64,000 nt of DNA from Acidobacteriota bacterium. GTDB taxonomy: Bacteria; Acidobacteriota; Blastocatellia; Pyrinomonadales; Pyrinomonadaceae. How positions within the stretch are numbered: position 1 is the first letter of the stretch; each line of letters begins with the position of its first letter. This document shows, piece after piece, positions 33,799-43,014 of this stretch. Location of the stretch: assembly GCA_016716435.1 (NCBI GenBank), contig JADJWI010000008.1, forward strand, positions 749,501 through 813,500, read 5' to 3'. Below the pieces are notes generated by a model that saw nothing but the letters and a program-made list of their open reading frames with translations, was not told the DNA's origin and did not search any database. A program made the position numbers and the translations under genes.

Positions 33799-35712
33799 AT
33801 GAAACCACTTGCACAAAATACGATGATCCAGGGCCGCTACCTGATCGTCCAGCTCATCGGCAAAGGCGGGATGGGTGAGGTATATCTCGCCGTGGATCAG
33901 CGTCTCGGGAGTGCCGTCGCTCTTAAGCGGACATTTTATGCCGGCGATGAAGCTCTCGGACAGGCTTTTGAACGCGAGGCTCGTACTCTTGCCCGCCTGC
34001 GGCACCCGGTCTTGCCGAAGGTCAGCGACCATTTCGGCGAGGGTGATCAGCAGTATTTGGTGATGGAGCATATCTCGGGCGACGACCTGGCAAAGCGGCT
34101 CGAGGTTGCACAGAAGGCGTTCCCGATCAACTGGGTGATGTTCTGGGCCGATCAGCTTCTCGACGCTCTCTCGTACCTCCATTCGCATGAGCCGCCGATC
34201 ATTCACCGCGACATCAAGCCGCAGAACCTTAAACTTACTGACGAAAATCACATTATCCTGCTCGATTTCGGCCTCTCGAAAAGCTCGACTGGAAACACGC
34301 TGATCCGTGAAGATGGGACGGGTACGTCCTCCGGAAGTTCTGGAAGCGTTGTCGGCTATACGCCTCATTACGCTCCGATGGAGCAGATCCGCGGGATAGG
34401 GACGAACGAGCGAAGTGATCTTTATGCTCTTGCGGCGACGCTCTATCAGTTGATGACAAACGTCGTCCCGGCGGATGCTCTAACCCGTGCCGACCGAATG
34501 CTTGCCGGTATCGAAGATCCGGTCGAACCGCTGTACATGGTGAACACGGAGATCTCGAAGGATGTCTCAGATTCCATCGCAAAGGCGATGGACCTCTCGC
34601 AGGATAAACGCTACGCGACCGCCCGCGAGATGCAAAAGGCCTTGCGGAAGGCCTATGCGGCGATGCAAGCCGCAACGTCTGAGAAGACCGTCGCATTCAC
34701 TGCTGAAGAGTCGGCGAAGATCACCGAACAAAGCACGGCCGAACCGCAGGTCCCGGCTACGACCTCGTTCGACAAGACCGAGGTAATGGACTTTTCAAAC
34801 GCTGCCGGGCTCGCAGGAGCAGGTGCGATCGCCGGCTCGATAGCTGCGAATGAACCGGACCCTGAACCGGTCGATATGGATGCGACCGTTGCGTTTAATT
34901 CTGACGCAGGCGGGTCGGAAGTGAAGCAATCCGACCTCAAGACAGAAGTATTCATTGGGGGGGCCGGCCTTGGCGATTACGGAACGCCGGCAGAGACGCC
35001 TCCAGAGCAACTTGTACCCGAGGAAGCGGCCCCGAGTGATTACTCGACGCCGTACGACGGGTCTTCAGAGCAGCCATACGACGCAACCGTTGCCAATTTT
35101 AATGCCGGCGGGTACGGTTCGGACAGCGGGCCTTCGCAGCCGGATGAATTTTATACCACGCCGGGATTCACGCCGGAGTCTGAGAGCGGAACAGACTTTC
35201 AGAACGAGGCTCGTTCTGACGATGAGGCCCCGTTTGAAGAACCAGCCGTAGCGGCCGCGGCGGCGGGCTCGTCGCAGCCTGCACCAGCAGCAAAAAAGAA
35301 GGGCTCGGGCGGCAAGATCCTAGCGATCTTTGCGGGCCTGTTCGCGATTTTTATTCTGGCTCTCGCGGGAGTCGGCGGTGGTTGGTATTACTACACGAAC
35401 TATTATGCCGGCGGGCAGACGGACCCGGAGCCGACGCCGCTTCCGACATTTGAGGCAACGCCGTCGCCGGAACCGACCCTTGACGTAACGTTCGACTCGA
35501 ATGTGAACAGCAATTCGAATTCGAATGCGAACGTGAACGCCGCGACCCCGACCCCGACCCCGACACCGGTCGTTGAGACAACCCCCGGAACTCGGGGGCA
35601 GCCAACGCCGCAGCGGACCCGAACACCCGCAGGTACGCGTACACCACAGCGGCCAACGCCTCAGAGGCCGACGCCGACACCGCGGCGAACAGGACCCGGA
35701 ATTTTGCAGTAA
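33799..35712 (+). CDS. Membrane-anchored Ser/Thr protein kinase
   Basis: Hanks-type kinase of 637 residues. The catalytic domain (about 1-275) has the glycine loop GKGGMGEVYL (21-30), Lys43, the catalytic HRDIKPQN with Asp138, and DFG at 156-158. A 230-residue acidic, Pro/Ser/Thr-rich linker follows, holding repeated DATVA-like segments (VDMDATVAFN, PYDATVANFN) that may be phosphosites or FHA targets. A transmembrane helix lies at about 508-530. The C-terminal region outside the membrane is a low-complexity Asn/Pro/Thr tail with tandem codon repeats. A TPR gene follows 18 bases on, likely in the same operon. Confidence 0.92.
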   Translation: MKPLAQNTMIQGRYLIVQLIGKGGMGEVYLAVDQRLGSAVALKRTFYAGDEALGQAFEREARTLARLRHPVLPKVSDHFGEGDQQYLVMEHISGDDLAKRLEVAQKAFPINWVMFWADQLLDALSYLHSHEPPIIHRDIKPQNLKLTDENHIILLDFGLSKSSTGNTLIREDGTGTSSGSSGSVVGYTPHYAPMEQIRGIGTNERSDLYALAATLYQLMTNVVPADALTRADRMLAGIEDPVEPLYMVNTEISKDVSDSIAKAMDLSQDKRYATAREMQKALRKAYAAMQAATSEKTVAFTAEESAKITEQSTAEPQVPATTSFDKTEVMDFSNAAGLAGAGAIAGSIAANEPDPEPVDMDATVAFNSDAGGSEVKQSDLKTEVFIGGAGLGDYGTPAETPPEQLVPEEAAPSDYSTPYDGSSEQPYDATVANFNAGGYGSDSGPSQPDEFYTTPGFTPESESGTDFQNEARSDDEAPFEEPAVAAAAAGSSQPAPAAKKKGSGGKILAIFAGLFAIFILALAGVGGGWYYYTNYYAGGQTDPEPTPLPTFEATPSPEPTLDVTFDSNVNSNSNSNANVNAATPTPTPTPVVETTPGTRGQPTPQRTRTPAGTRTPQRPTPQRPTPTPRRTGPGILQ

Positions 35713-35730
35713 TTTGCCATGGAGACCGAA

Positions 35731-37149
35731 ATGAGAAAGCTCGTCAATGTTTTTGGAATTGTGATGTTCGCCGTGCTCTTTGGCACAGTGTTATTTTCAG
35801 CTGAGGCAGCCGGGCAGAATCGCCGCGATGTGCAGCGGGCGAACCGGCTTGTTACGGAAGGCAATCAGTTGTTCAATCAGCGGAATTATAGTGCAGCACT
35901 CGAAAAGTATGCCGAAGCGATCGTGCTTGTTCCGCGTAATGCCGGTGCCTATTTCTGGAAGGGAATGTCCCATCACAATTTGGACCAGGGCGAAATGGCT
36001 CTTGCGGAGTTCGACAAAGCGTTGACTTACGGCTACCAGCGACCGGTCGATATTTATCGGGTCCGCTGGAGGATACATTTTGCCCGCAAAGACTATGCGG
36101 CCGCACTCAGCGATGTCACAAATGGTTCCTCGATCGACCCGAACAATTTCGAATTCGTATTGGCCCGCGGCGATCTGAATTTTGTCCAGAAAAAATACAA
36201 CGATGCCATTCCGGCATACCTTGCCGCGATAGAGAAGCAGCCGACGAATGGAGCGATTCAGCTTAATCTTGCGTGGTCCTATTACTACACCGGCAATACG
36301 AACGCGCAGTACAATTACGCGAAACAGGCATTAAGTCGCGGCGTGCAGAACCCGGCCGATGCCCATTTGCTGATAGCAGATGCGTCCTATAAGCTGCGAC
36401 GATACTCGGAAGCGACGGAATCGTACAAACAAGCTTTAAGGGCCAATCCGGACAATTACGAGATCTATCGGCGGCTGGCGGATCTTCATCGCATACAGAA
36501 TCAATACGAAGAGGCGATCACCGTTTCCCGACAGGCCCTGACGCGTCTATCAAGCACCGGACAGGCTACGCGTGAACTTCAGGGGCAGATATTCACTGAT
36601 CTGAGCTGGTACTACAGCCTCAATGAGCAGCACACCGAGGCTTCGGAAGCCGCAAAGGCCGGAACCACATTTCTTCCGAACGAGTATATGGCCTACACAA
36701 ATCTTTGCCGGGCCTATAACGACCTGAACAAGCCAGAAATGGCGATCCGCGAATGTAATAACGCTCTAAAGTTCCGCCCCGGCGATGGCGAGACGCATTT
36801 CTATCTCGGATACTCGAACAGCCTCCTCGGCCGAACGGCTGAAGCGCAGCGTAATTATAAACTCGCGGTTGCTGGCCTTGAGCAATTTACCCGAGAGAAC
36901 CTTACCTATTCGGACGGTTTTTATCTGCTTGGGAATGCCTATTTTGCCGATGGCCAGACCGACAAGGCGATCACAGCATACAAGAAGTCCATCGAACTTA
37001 GCCCCGGGTTTCCGCGGGCACTCTATAATCTCGGTTTTGTTCTCGTGCAAAAGCGGGACAAAGCAGGAGCAATGGAACAATACGAGAACCTGAAGGGTCT
37101 CGATTCAAAAAGGGCAGATCAGCTAAAGAAGGAGATCGATAAGCTCTGA
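35731..37149 (+). CDS. Secreted TPR-repeat protein
   Basis: Protein of 472 residues with a signal peptide (about 1-27, ending EAAGQ) and then about ten tetratricopeptide repeats (such as ALEKYAEAIVLVPRNAGAYF). TPR arrays bind partner proteins; this one is exported and could serve the envelope. It starts 18 bases after the Ser/Thr kinase stop and may be its target or scaffold. The ATG at 35731 has GGAG six bases ahead and gives a proper signal peptide. The ATG at 35719 is unlikely. Confidence 0.85.
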   Translation: MRKLVNVFGIVMFAVLFGTVLFSAEAAGQNRRDVQRANRLVTEGNQLFNQRNYSAALEKYAEAIVLVPRNAGAYFWKGMSHHNLDQGEMALAEFDKALTYGYQRPVDIYRVRWRIHFARKDYAAALSDVTNGSSIDPNNFEFVLARGDLNFVQKKYNDAIPAYLAAIEKQPTNGAIQLNLAWSYYYTGNTNAQYNYAKQALSRGVQNPADAHLLIADASYKLRRYSEATESYKQALRANPDNYEIYRRLADLHRIQNQYEEAITVSRQALTRLSSTGQATRELQGQIFTDLSWYYSLNEQHTEASEAAKAGTTFLPNEYMAYTNLCRAYNDLNKPEMAIRECNNALKFRPGDGETHFYLGYSNSLLGRTAEAQRNYKLAVAGLEQFTRENLTYSDGFYLLGNAYFADGQTDKAITAYKKSIELSPGFPRALYNLGFVLVQKRDKAGAMEQYENLKGLDSKRADQLKKEIDKL

Positions 37150-37223
37150 TATTTTGTAATTTCGATCGACCTAGGAATCTCTGGGTCAGTTGCGATCGAT
37201 TGGCGTTCTCCTTTAAACACTCG

Positions 37224-37262
37224 GCGGTCTCTGCGTTCAGATCAATTGAACGCAGAGGCCGC
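37224..37262. repeat. Intergenic hairpin between convergent genes
   Basis: GCGG-T-CTCTGCGTTCA, a 7-base loop, then TGAACGCAGAG-G-CCGC, a 15-pair stem with one mismatch. No T-tract follows, so it is not a standard terminator. Confidence 0.6.
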
Positions 37263-37298
37263 GAAGTATATGCGCGGAGCTAGCCGATTGCCAGCTCG

Positions 37299-38492
37299 CT
37301 AGTTGAATCCAAAACTCGGAAGAATGTCTCGCGGATTTCCGAAGAGAAAGAACGCCAGGTTCGGGCTTTCGTGAGATCGGTCGTAACCAACGAGTTCAGC
37401 ATAGGCCTTTCCTTTCACAGATTCACCCGCTGCCGTTCCGCGGACCCGGCAAGACCCTTCCCAATAAACTATCATCGTCGTCCCGCGGGTATCGAGTTCC
37501 TGGTCGCGGAACATCGGAGCGACGCGTAAGTCAAGTTTGAGCTTCGGCACCTTTATCGCCCATCCGCTCGGATATGTCGCATTAGTGTTCGGGCTCGTCC
37601 AGTGCTCGGTTGGTACGATGGTGAAGTCCTCGTTGCGGAACTTGGTCACATTTCCGTGCTCGTCAACATAGGTGCCGCTCGAATATGGCGAGGTTTCGTT
37701 CTCGCTGTTCCTGAGGTGATAGCACATCAGCTCGCAGCCACTATCGAGCTGTATCGAGAACCAATCCCAGCCCTTTTGGTTCTCGGTCGGGAGCCATGTG
37801 CCAAACTCGCGGTCCATCCATCCCGAGCCTCGGAAGTGCTCGGTCTTGCCGCCGAGCGTAATATCGCCCTCCATTTCCATACGAGTGTAGGCAAAGTAGC
37901 GCGAAGCTTCGCCGGCATCCTTAAAAGAAACGCCGTTCTCGCCGTTGAGAACGACCGGCTTCGTGGGTTTGAGCGAGGCTTCGAAGATCGTGCCGTCTTT
38001 CAATGTTGCTCGAAGGATGTGAACGCCGCCCGATTCCCGCACCGACCAATCGCCAAGCCGCAGGTAATAGTGCGATTCGCTCGCTGCGGCCGGTTCATCC
38101 AAAACGCCGTTCGAACTCTTCTTGTGATCGTAACGAAACGATTGGCTCTCAACGTCCGAGATCGCAAAATGAGCGAAATAGAACGGATTGCCAATCAGCC
38201 GCACCGGAACTATCGAAAACTTGTCGAGGTCCGTCCGGCGTTTGAAAAAGACCAGTTCAAAGCCGAATTCGCGGCCCGAGTCGGTCTCGGCATGGCCGGT
38301 GTAGTACCACCATTCGGTCTGCACGTCGGAATGCGCCGCGAGGTCGCGGGGAAGCTCGACCGGGTCGTGCTCCGTGCCATCGCGAAGCGTGCTCGCCCGG
38401 CCGGAGACCTGCTCGGCGAGAGATTCAAAAATGCCTTCGACCGCTCGCAGCGGTTCGGCTGTCACCTGTTCAAAAAGGTTGCGGATATCCAT
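37299..38492 (-). CDS. Lipocalin-like (AttH/CrtC-type) hydrolase
   Basis: Soluble protein of 397 residues. The region about 45-380 has TEWWYYTGHAET and SGWMDREFGTWL, hallmarks of the AttH/CrtC (carotenoid 1,2-hydratase-like) lipocalin family. Members act on hydrophobic molecules such as carotenoids, but many are uncharacterised and no carotenoid genes are near. There is no signal peptide. It converges on the TPR gene, with an intergenic hairpin between. Confidence 0.8.
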   Translation of the reverse strand: MDIRNLFEQVTAEPLRAVEGIFESLAEQVSGRASTLRDGTEHDPVELPRDLAAHSDVQTEWWYYTGHAETDSGREFGFELVFFKRRTDLDKFSIVPVRLIGNPFYFAHFAISDVESQSFRYDHKKSSNGVLDEPAAASESHYYLRLGDWSVRESGGVHILRATLKDGTIFEASLKPTKPVVLNGENGVSFKDAGEASRYFAYTRMEMEGDITLGGKTEHFRGSGWMDREFGTWLPTENQKGWDWFSIQLDSGCELMCYHLRNSENETSPYSSGTYVDEHGNVTKFRNEDFTIVPTEHWTSPNTNATYPSGWAIKVPKLKLDLRVAPMFRDQELDTRGTTMIVYWEGSCRVRGTAAGESVKGKAYAELVGYDRSHESPNLAFFLFGNPRDILPSFGFN

Positions 38493-38593
38493 AAGTTTGG
38501 TTTTCGGGTTGCCAACCCCATCAGATTCAAAAAAACAAAGCCGCGGTTGTTCATTTCCGCGGCTGCGATGGCGTCTGAATTTGTCGGAGCGAT

Positions 38594-39430
38594 CTAGTTT
38601 ACTGGCGAGGTTTGTCTCATATCGACATCTACGGTCTGAAGCTTCAGCACGACCCTTACGCTCTGGCCGCGGCGGTCCATGCTGGCGGGGACGAACGGTG
38701 CAAAATCTGGATCGGATTGCAAAGCTTTTTCAAGGTCACGAATTGCCTGGTCGTCGTTGAGCGGCTCTACGACCTCGGCGATCCGGGCGAGCCCGTTGCC
38801 GAAGACGTCCGCAACCACAACAACCTCTTCATCCTTCATTTCGCCCCGAAGCAACGACCGCGTCAATGCGACCAATGCCCCCTGCGGATTAACACTTGGC
38901 GACTCGGCCGAGACAGAATACCGGGTGCTGGCGTATTGGAAGGGTGTAAGTTCAACCGAAAGCGGGTCGCTTCCTGTCAGGTAGATCGGCCGTTCAGCAG
39001 GCTGCTGCGGCGTTCGGTTCGCGGCCACGTTCAACCCCTCGGCCGGCGACATTAGCAGCCAAAGTAGCGTGATACCCATGACGAACGATGCGAATGAGCC
39101 GATCGTCGAAGGAAACAGCCAACGGTCGAACCAGTTTCCGGTACTTTCGATCAACCTGAAGCCGGGCGCCGCTGTCGGAGATATCGGAAGGCTCTCGGCC
39201 ACCGCCGCACGGATCATTCCGATCCGCTCGGCTGATAGCTGCGGCCGGCTAAGCGAAGCGATCTCGCTCTTTAGATCTTTCAGGTCGGCAAGCCGCTGAC
39301 GGCAAACAGGGCAGCCATCCAGATGCATTTCTATCTCTGCGGCGTCACCGGAGCGAAGCTCGCCGTCAAAATACAACGGCAGAGTGAGTTCGATCTCTTT
39401 GCAACGCATTGACCTGTTCTCTCCGCTCAT
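38594..39430 (-). CDS. Zinc-finger anti-sigma factor
   Basis: Membrane protein of about 278 residues that should bind and hold the ECF sigma factor encoded upstream. The N-terminal zf-HC2 domain (about 8-45) begins MRCKEIELTLPLYFDGEL and has the H-X3-C-X2-C motif HLDGCPVC. A transmembrane helix lies at about 115-135 (FASFVMGITLLWLL). The periplasmic part is unrecognised. The longest frame reaches 39577; the ATG at 39430 with AAGGGA, or that at 39409, gives the normal domain start. The 271-base gap to the sigma gene is unusually long. Confidence 0.85.
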   Translation of the reverse strand: MSGENRSMRCKEIELTLPLYFDGELRSGDAAEIEMHLDGCPVCRQRLADLKDLKSEIASLSRPQLSAERIGMIRAAVAESLPISPTAAPGFRLIESTGNWFDRWLFPSTIGSFASFVMGITLLWLLMSPAEGLNVAANRTPQQPAERPIYLTGSDPLSVELTPFQYASTRYSVSAESPSVNPQGALVALTRSLLRGEMKDEEVVVVADVFGNGLARIAEVVEPLNDDQAIRDLEKALQSDPDFAPFVPASMDRRGQSVRVVLKLQTVDVDMRQTSPVN

Positions 39431-39638
39431 ACTTCCCTTATTTAAATCGTTCGAACGGATCATCGGCTGGCACCACTCGGCTGCCGGAATCAGAGAAAAT
39501 GCACTTCCTCGAATCCTGCAGGTCCCTTCGTCTTTTATCGCCACATCGATTTGCTGGTCAATGTCTGTAAAGATCAAGGCGACTCGTCACGAAAAGCACT
39601 GCAGCTAACCGGAGCAGAGCGTTTTCTGACCTCTCGTT

Positions 39639-39680
39639 TGGCACCGATACGTCGATTTTAGGCTGCTCGAGCAGGTGCCA
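39639..39680. repeat. Hairpin between sigma and anti-sigma genes
   Basis: TGGCACC (39639-39645) pairs with GGTGCCA (39674-39680) around a palindromic CTGCTCGAGCAG. It lies in the gap just after the sigma gene stop and could stop or process the transcript. Confidence 0.4.
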
Positions 39681-39701
39681 GCGGATGATCCTATTCGATT
39701 G

Positions 39702-40355
39702 TCAATAACCTTTGAGCTTTCTTCTAAGCTCTTCACGGCCGCGGGCGATCCGCGATTTTACCGTGCCCATTGAGATGCCGAGCACCTCGGCTATCTCGTC
39801 GTAACTCAAACCCTCGATGTCGCAGAGCACTACGGCTTCGCGAAAGATCTCGGGCAGTTCATTCAGTGCCCGGCGGAGCGAAAGCTGCCTTTCGCGCCAG
39901 ATTGCCTCGTCCTCGGGCGAACGCGAACCCGCGTCGAGAGTATCGCCGATCGTTTGCTCCGAAGGACCGATGGGCGAATCGATCGAGATCGTCTTCGTCT
40001 TTCCCCGCCGGAACCACCACCGCTTTCTATTGCGGGCGTGGTTGATCGCGATGCGATAGAGCCATGTTTTCAAGCCTGAGTCGCCGCGGAAGCCCGCGAC
40101 CGACTTTGCGGCACTCATGAACGTCTCTTGCGTAAGGTCGGCGGCTTCTTCGGCGTCTTCGGTCATGCGATAAAGCGTCGCGAAGATATCGCTCGAAAAG
40201 CGGTCGATCAAAGTGTCAAAAGCTTCCTGCCGCCCCGCCTTCAGCCCTTCAAGCAATTCTATTTCCTGTCGCGAGATGGCCGAGTCGAGTCCCGCTGCCG
40301 AAGCTGCTTCGTTCAGCGTGTCCTCATCGTAAACGATCGATCTGCTAAGGGCCAT
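39702..40355 (-). CDS. ECF-type RNA polymerase sigma factor
   Basis: Sigma factor of 217 residues. Region 2 (about 45-115) has the DLTQETFMSAAK core; region 4 (about 150-210) has LSYDEIAEVLGISMGTVKSR, the helix-turn-helix reading the -35 box. Regions 1.1 and 3 are missing, as usual for the ECF group. The zinc-finger anti-sigma follows downstream, and a promoter of the sigma-E type lies upstream (40429-40457), so it may activate itself. RpoE/SigW-like stress control is a reasonable guess. Confidence 0.93.
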   Translation of the reverse strand: MALSRSIVYDEDTLNEAASAAGLDSAISRQEIELLEGLKAGRQEAFDTLIDRFSSDIFATLYRMTEDAEEAADLTQETFMSAAKSVAGFRGDSGLKTWLYRIAINHARNRKRWWFRRGKTKTISIDSPIGPSEQTIGDTLDAGSRSPEDEAIWRERQLSLRRALNELPEIFREAVVLCDIEGLSYDEIAEVLGISMGTVKSRIARGREELRRKLKGY

Positions 40356-40428
40356 TTCGTCTGTCTGACTCGAAACCGCCGGGCTTTTTCAAAGGTGCCG
40401 TGGGGAACCATATCCCCTGTAACTATGT

Positions 40429-40457
40429 TTAGACACCACTTTCTGAAAAATGTTCCC
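40429..40457 (-). promoter_or_regulatory. Sigma-E-like promoter of the ECF sigma gene
   Basis: On the minus strand GGGAACA, 16 bases, then GTCTAA. This matches the sigma-E-type consensus (GGAAC and GTCTAA). The start would be near 40421, about 65 bases before the gene, which suggests autoregulation. Confidence 0.65.
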
Positions 40458-40604
40458 GTGTTTCGTAACTTTTTTTCTTCGGGAATGTTCCGCGAGCCTG
40501 TTATTTGCTCTTCCGTCCCATATAAGCTACATTTACTCTTTTGGAAACTTCCCGAATTTCCTTATTATATAACGATTTGGATAAGAGAAATTGCACTTTT
40601 TGTA

Positions 40605-41462
40605 ATGGCGAGAAAGAAACGAAGAATTGAACAGGCCGTTCCCGTAGCGGCGAATGAGCCGGCTGAGAAGCCGCGTTATCAGGATCCGTTCCAGTCGGCC
40701 GTAAGCCACCGGATAGAAGAGGCCGGTAAAGTGTTCGAAGGCAAGGGCCGAACAATCCTTTATGGCATCGGGGCCCTAGCAGTGCTCGGGATCATTATTG
40801 CTGTCTTTGTTCAGTGGAACAATCGGTCGCAGGCCGCAGCCCAGACCGCACTCGGCAAGGGGATCGAGATAATGCAGGCACAGGTGACGGACGTTCCGCC
40901 GCTTGCCGGTTCGACCGAGAAGACCTACAAGACACAGCGCGAGAGAGCCGAGGCAGCGATCGCCGAATTCGAATCGGTTGCACGCGAGCATGGCGGTGCG
41001 GCTGCTGAGAAGGCAAAGTATTTCGCGGCCGTTAATCGTCTTTATGTCGATCGTGAAATGGCGCTCAGCGAGCTTGAAGCGATGGCAGCCGGCAGCGGCG
41101 AGGTTGCAACTCTCGCGACGTTTGCTTCGGCGCAGGCACGATTCGATGCAGGACAGTTTGATCTGGCGGCCGCTCATTACCGAAAGCTCAGCACCGGAGA
41201 CGGAACGATCATCCCGCTTGATACCATTAAGCTCGAACTCGGCAATACGCTCGAGAAGCAAGGAAACAAGGAAGAGGCGGTCAATATTTTCTTTGAGATC
41301 GCAAAAACCGCCAGCGAAGCGAAAGATAAAGAAGGCAAGTCGATACCGCTAAGCTCGGCCGCACTTGAGGCAAAGGACAGGCTGAAGGAACTCGCACCTG
41401 AGAAGGCGAAAGAGATCCCCGAACCGGATCCGGCAGCCGCCGGAATGCCGTTCGGTTTTTAA
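40605..41462 (+). CDS. TPR-like inner-membrane protein (YfgM-like)
   Basis: Protein of 285 residues. A basic N terminus (about 1-48) and one transmembrane helix (about 50-67) precede a tetratricopeptide-like domain (about 80-265). This topology matches the YfgM/TPR_21 family, which assists the SecYEG translocon. A Pro-rich end follows. The frame can be extended upstream to 40128, but that part is an antisense shadow of the sigma gene; the ATG at 40605 is the clear start. Confidence 0.82.
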   Translation: MARKKRRIEQAVPVAANEPAEKPRYQDPFQSAVSHRIEEAGKVFEGKGRTILYGIGALAVLGIIIAVFVQWNNRSQAAAQTALGKGIEIMQAQVTDVPPLAGSTEKTYKTQRERAEAAIAEFESVAREHGGAAAEKAKYFAAVNRLYVDREMALSELEAMAAGSGEVATLATFASAQARFDAGQFDLAAAHYRKLSTGDGTIIPLDTIKLELGNTLEKQGNKEEAVNIFFEIAKTASEAKDKEGKSIPLSSAALEAKDRLKELAPEKAKEIPEPDPAAAGMPFGF

Positions 41463-41540
41463 GAATCCTCAAACAATTTTACGGCCCGGGCAGAGAGAAT
41501 ACTTGACGCCCGGGCCATTCTGCATTTACATCTAAAGGTA

Positions 41541-42944
41541 GTGATAGAAGAATCGACCGAACAAACCAAGAACGACCACATTGCCGCTAGGGTAAGCGTT
41601 CGTGTTTCGCCGGGGCCATATTTGACGGCGATATCGCTTCTGCTTCTCATCGCTCTATTTCTTCTTTACCTCGAGCTTTTTGCTGCGGCCGCGATCCTTG
41701 CGGTCGGGTCGGTCGTCACGGGCTTCATCTTTGCCGTGACCGACCGCGTCGTTTTTGACGGGAAGCGGATCCGGCGTACGGGCATACTTCCGCGGACCGG
41801 CTACCGTATGTTCGGCCTCCGCGATCGCTTGAAGCTGACGGACATCGAACAGGTAGATAGCCAGTCGGTGCGTGGCATTCGTCGCAGCGGTCGTTTTCCG
41901 TATCGCCACCGCACGACCTTTCGGGGCAAGGGCATTGCGATGACGGTCGTATCGGGAGGCGAGCGTTACAGGAAGTTCGTGCGTGAGGTGCTCGGTAGGC
42001 TGGACCCGAACGTCCTCGATGCCAGATCGCTCGAACTCCGCGAATACCTCTCAGACCCTGCGACGATCGATCGGCTGATCGAGCAGTTCCGCATTCCATC
42101 GGCCGACGTGCTCGAGCCCTCGTTCAAGAAATGGAAGGCCGCACGCAACTCCGATGTTCTTCCGGGCGAAGGTTCTGGGCAGGAGTTTAGCCAAAAGGCA
42201 CGCGAGCTCCGCGACCTCGGAAATCGGCTTCGATTTTCGGGCTCGCTGATCCAGGCGGCCGAGGCTTTTCGGCGTGCCCTGCGGCTCGACCCGCGTGACG
42301 GCTGGGTGCTGTTCGACCTCGGGCGATGCCTTCTTTCGGTTGCCGGCTACGAGCGAGACAGCAAGCTCCATCGGCGGGCGATTGCTCTTATGAGGCTCGC
42401 CGAGCGGCGGGCCGGCGAGGACGGCGAACTGCTTTCGCGTCTCGGCGAGGCTTACTTTCAAGTAGGCGATTGGAAGCGGGCAAATACGGCATTTAGGCGT
42501 GCGATCGAAGTCTTAGGCGACGGCTTTCGTGCCATCCGCGGGCTTGCGGAGATCGCACTTCGCGAAGGAAAAATTGCACACGTTATTCACAATTTTGGTG
42601 CAGCGAATCGTTCTGCTGAGAATGCCGCACTTCGCCGTTGGGCCGGGACCGAGGCAGATTATTTCTCGCGGCTTAATGCCGATGATGAATACATGGAACT
42701 CGAGGTCAGCCGCGTCAATCTGCTCGAAAGGCTTGAGCGAAATAGCCGCGTCGCCGTCCGAGCTTCGTTTGTCGGGCTACTTGTACTTTTCGGGGGGCTG
42801 GTTTTTGAACAGGTGATGGTCGCCAACTTCGGCTGGGCGATCATTTTCATCGCCGTTGGCTTGAGGCTTGTTCTCCTCATAGGCCGCAAGATGATGACCA
42901 ACCGCATTCCGTTCGAACTCGTTGAGCGAGACCGTGAGGAATAA
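41541..42944 (+). CDS. Membrane protein with PH-like and TPR regions
   Basis: Unrecognised 467-residue protein with GTG start at 41541 behind AAAGG. Two transmembrane helices (about 28-68) are followed by a bPH2-like beta region (about 70-150), then a soluble TPR array (about 215-380) and two final helices (about 405-450). The layout is a loop anchored at both ends with the TPR part in the cytoplasm. It converges on the ATP-grasp gene over a strong shared terminator. Function unknown. Confidence 0.75.
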   Translation: MIEESTEQTKNDHIAARVSVRVSPGPYLTAISLLLLIALFLLYLELFAAAAILAVGSVVTGFIFAVTDRVVFDGKRIRRTGILPRTGYRMFGLRDRLKLTDIEQVDSQSVRGIRRSGRFPYRHRTTFRGKGIAMTVVSGGERYRKFVREVLGRLDPNVLDARSLELREYLSDPATIDRLIEQFRIPSADVLEPSFKKWKAARNSDVLPGEGSGQEFSQKARELRDLGNRLRFSGSLIQAAEAFRRALRLDPRDGWVLFDLGRCLLSVAGYERDSKLHRRAIALMRLAERRAGEDGELLSRLGEAYFQVGDWKRANTAFRRAIEVLGDGFRAIRGLAEIALREGKIAHVIHNFGAANRSAENAALRRWAGTEADYFSRLNADDEYMELEVSRVNLLERLERNSRVAVRASFVGLLVLFGGLVFEQVMVANFGWAIIFIAVGLRLVLLIGRKMMTNRIPFELVERDREE

Positions 42945-42961
42945 AAGTCTGCGATCATGAA

Positions 42962-42996
42962 AAAGCCCCGCGAATCTTTCGGATCCGCGGGGCTTT
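42962..42996. terminator. Bidirectional terminator
   Basis: AAAGCCCCGCG (42962-42972) and CGCGGGGCTTT (42986-42996) form an 11-base stem with A's and T's on both sides, serving both convergent genes. Confidence 0.85.
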
Positions 42997-43014
42997 AGTA
43001 TGTTCGGCTTGAGT

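Noticed and set aside
39431..39577. N-terminal extension of the anti-sigma factor
   Set aside because: The extra 49 residues look non-coding and precede the normal zf-HC2 start; a ribosome-like site lies at the inner ATG.
40128..40604. N-terminal extension of the YfgM-like gene
   Set aside because: This stretch is antisense to the ECF sigma gene and its promoter; the ATG at 40605 gives the normal N terminus with a transmembrane helix.
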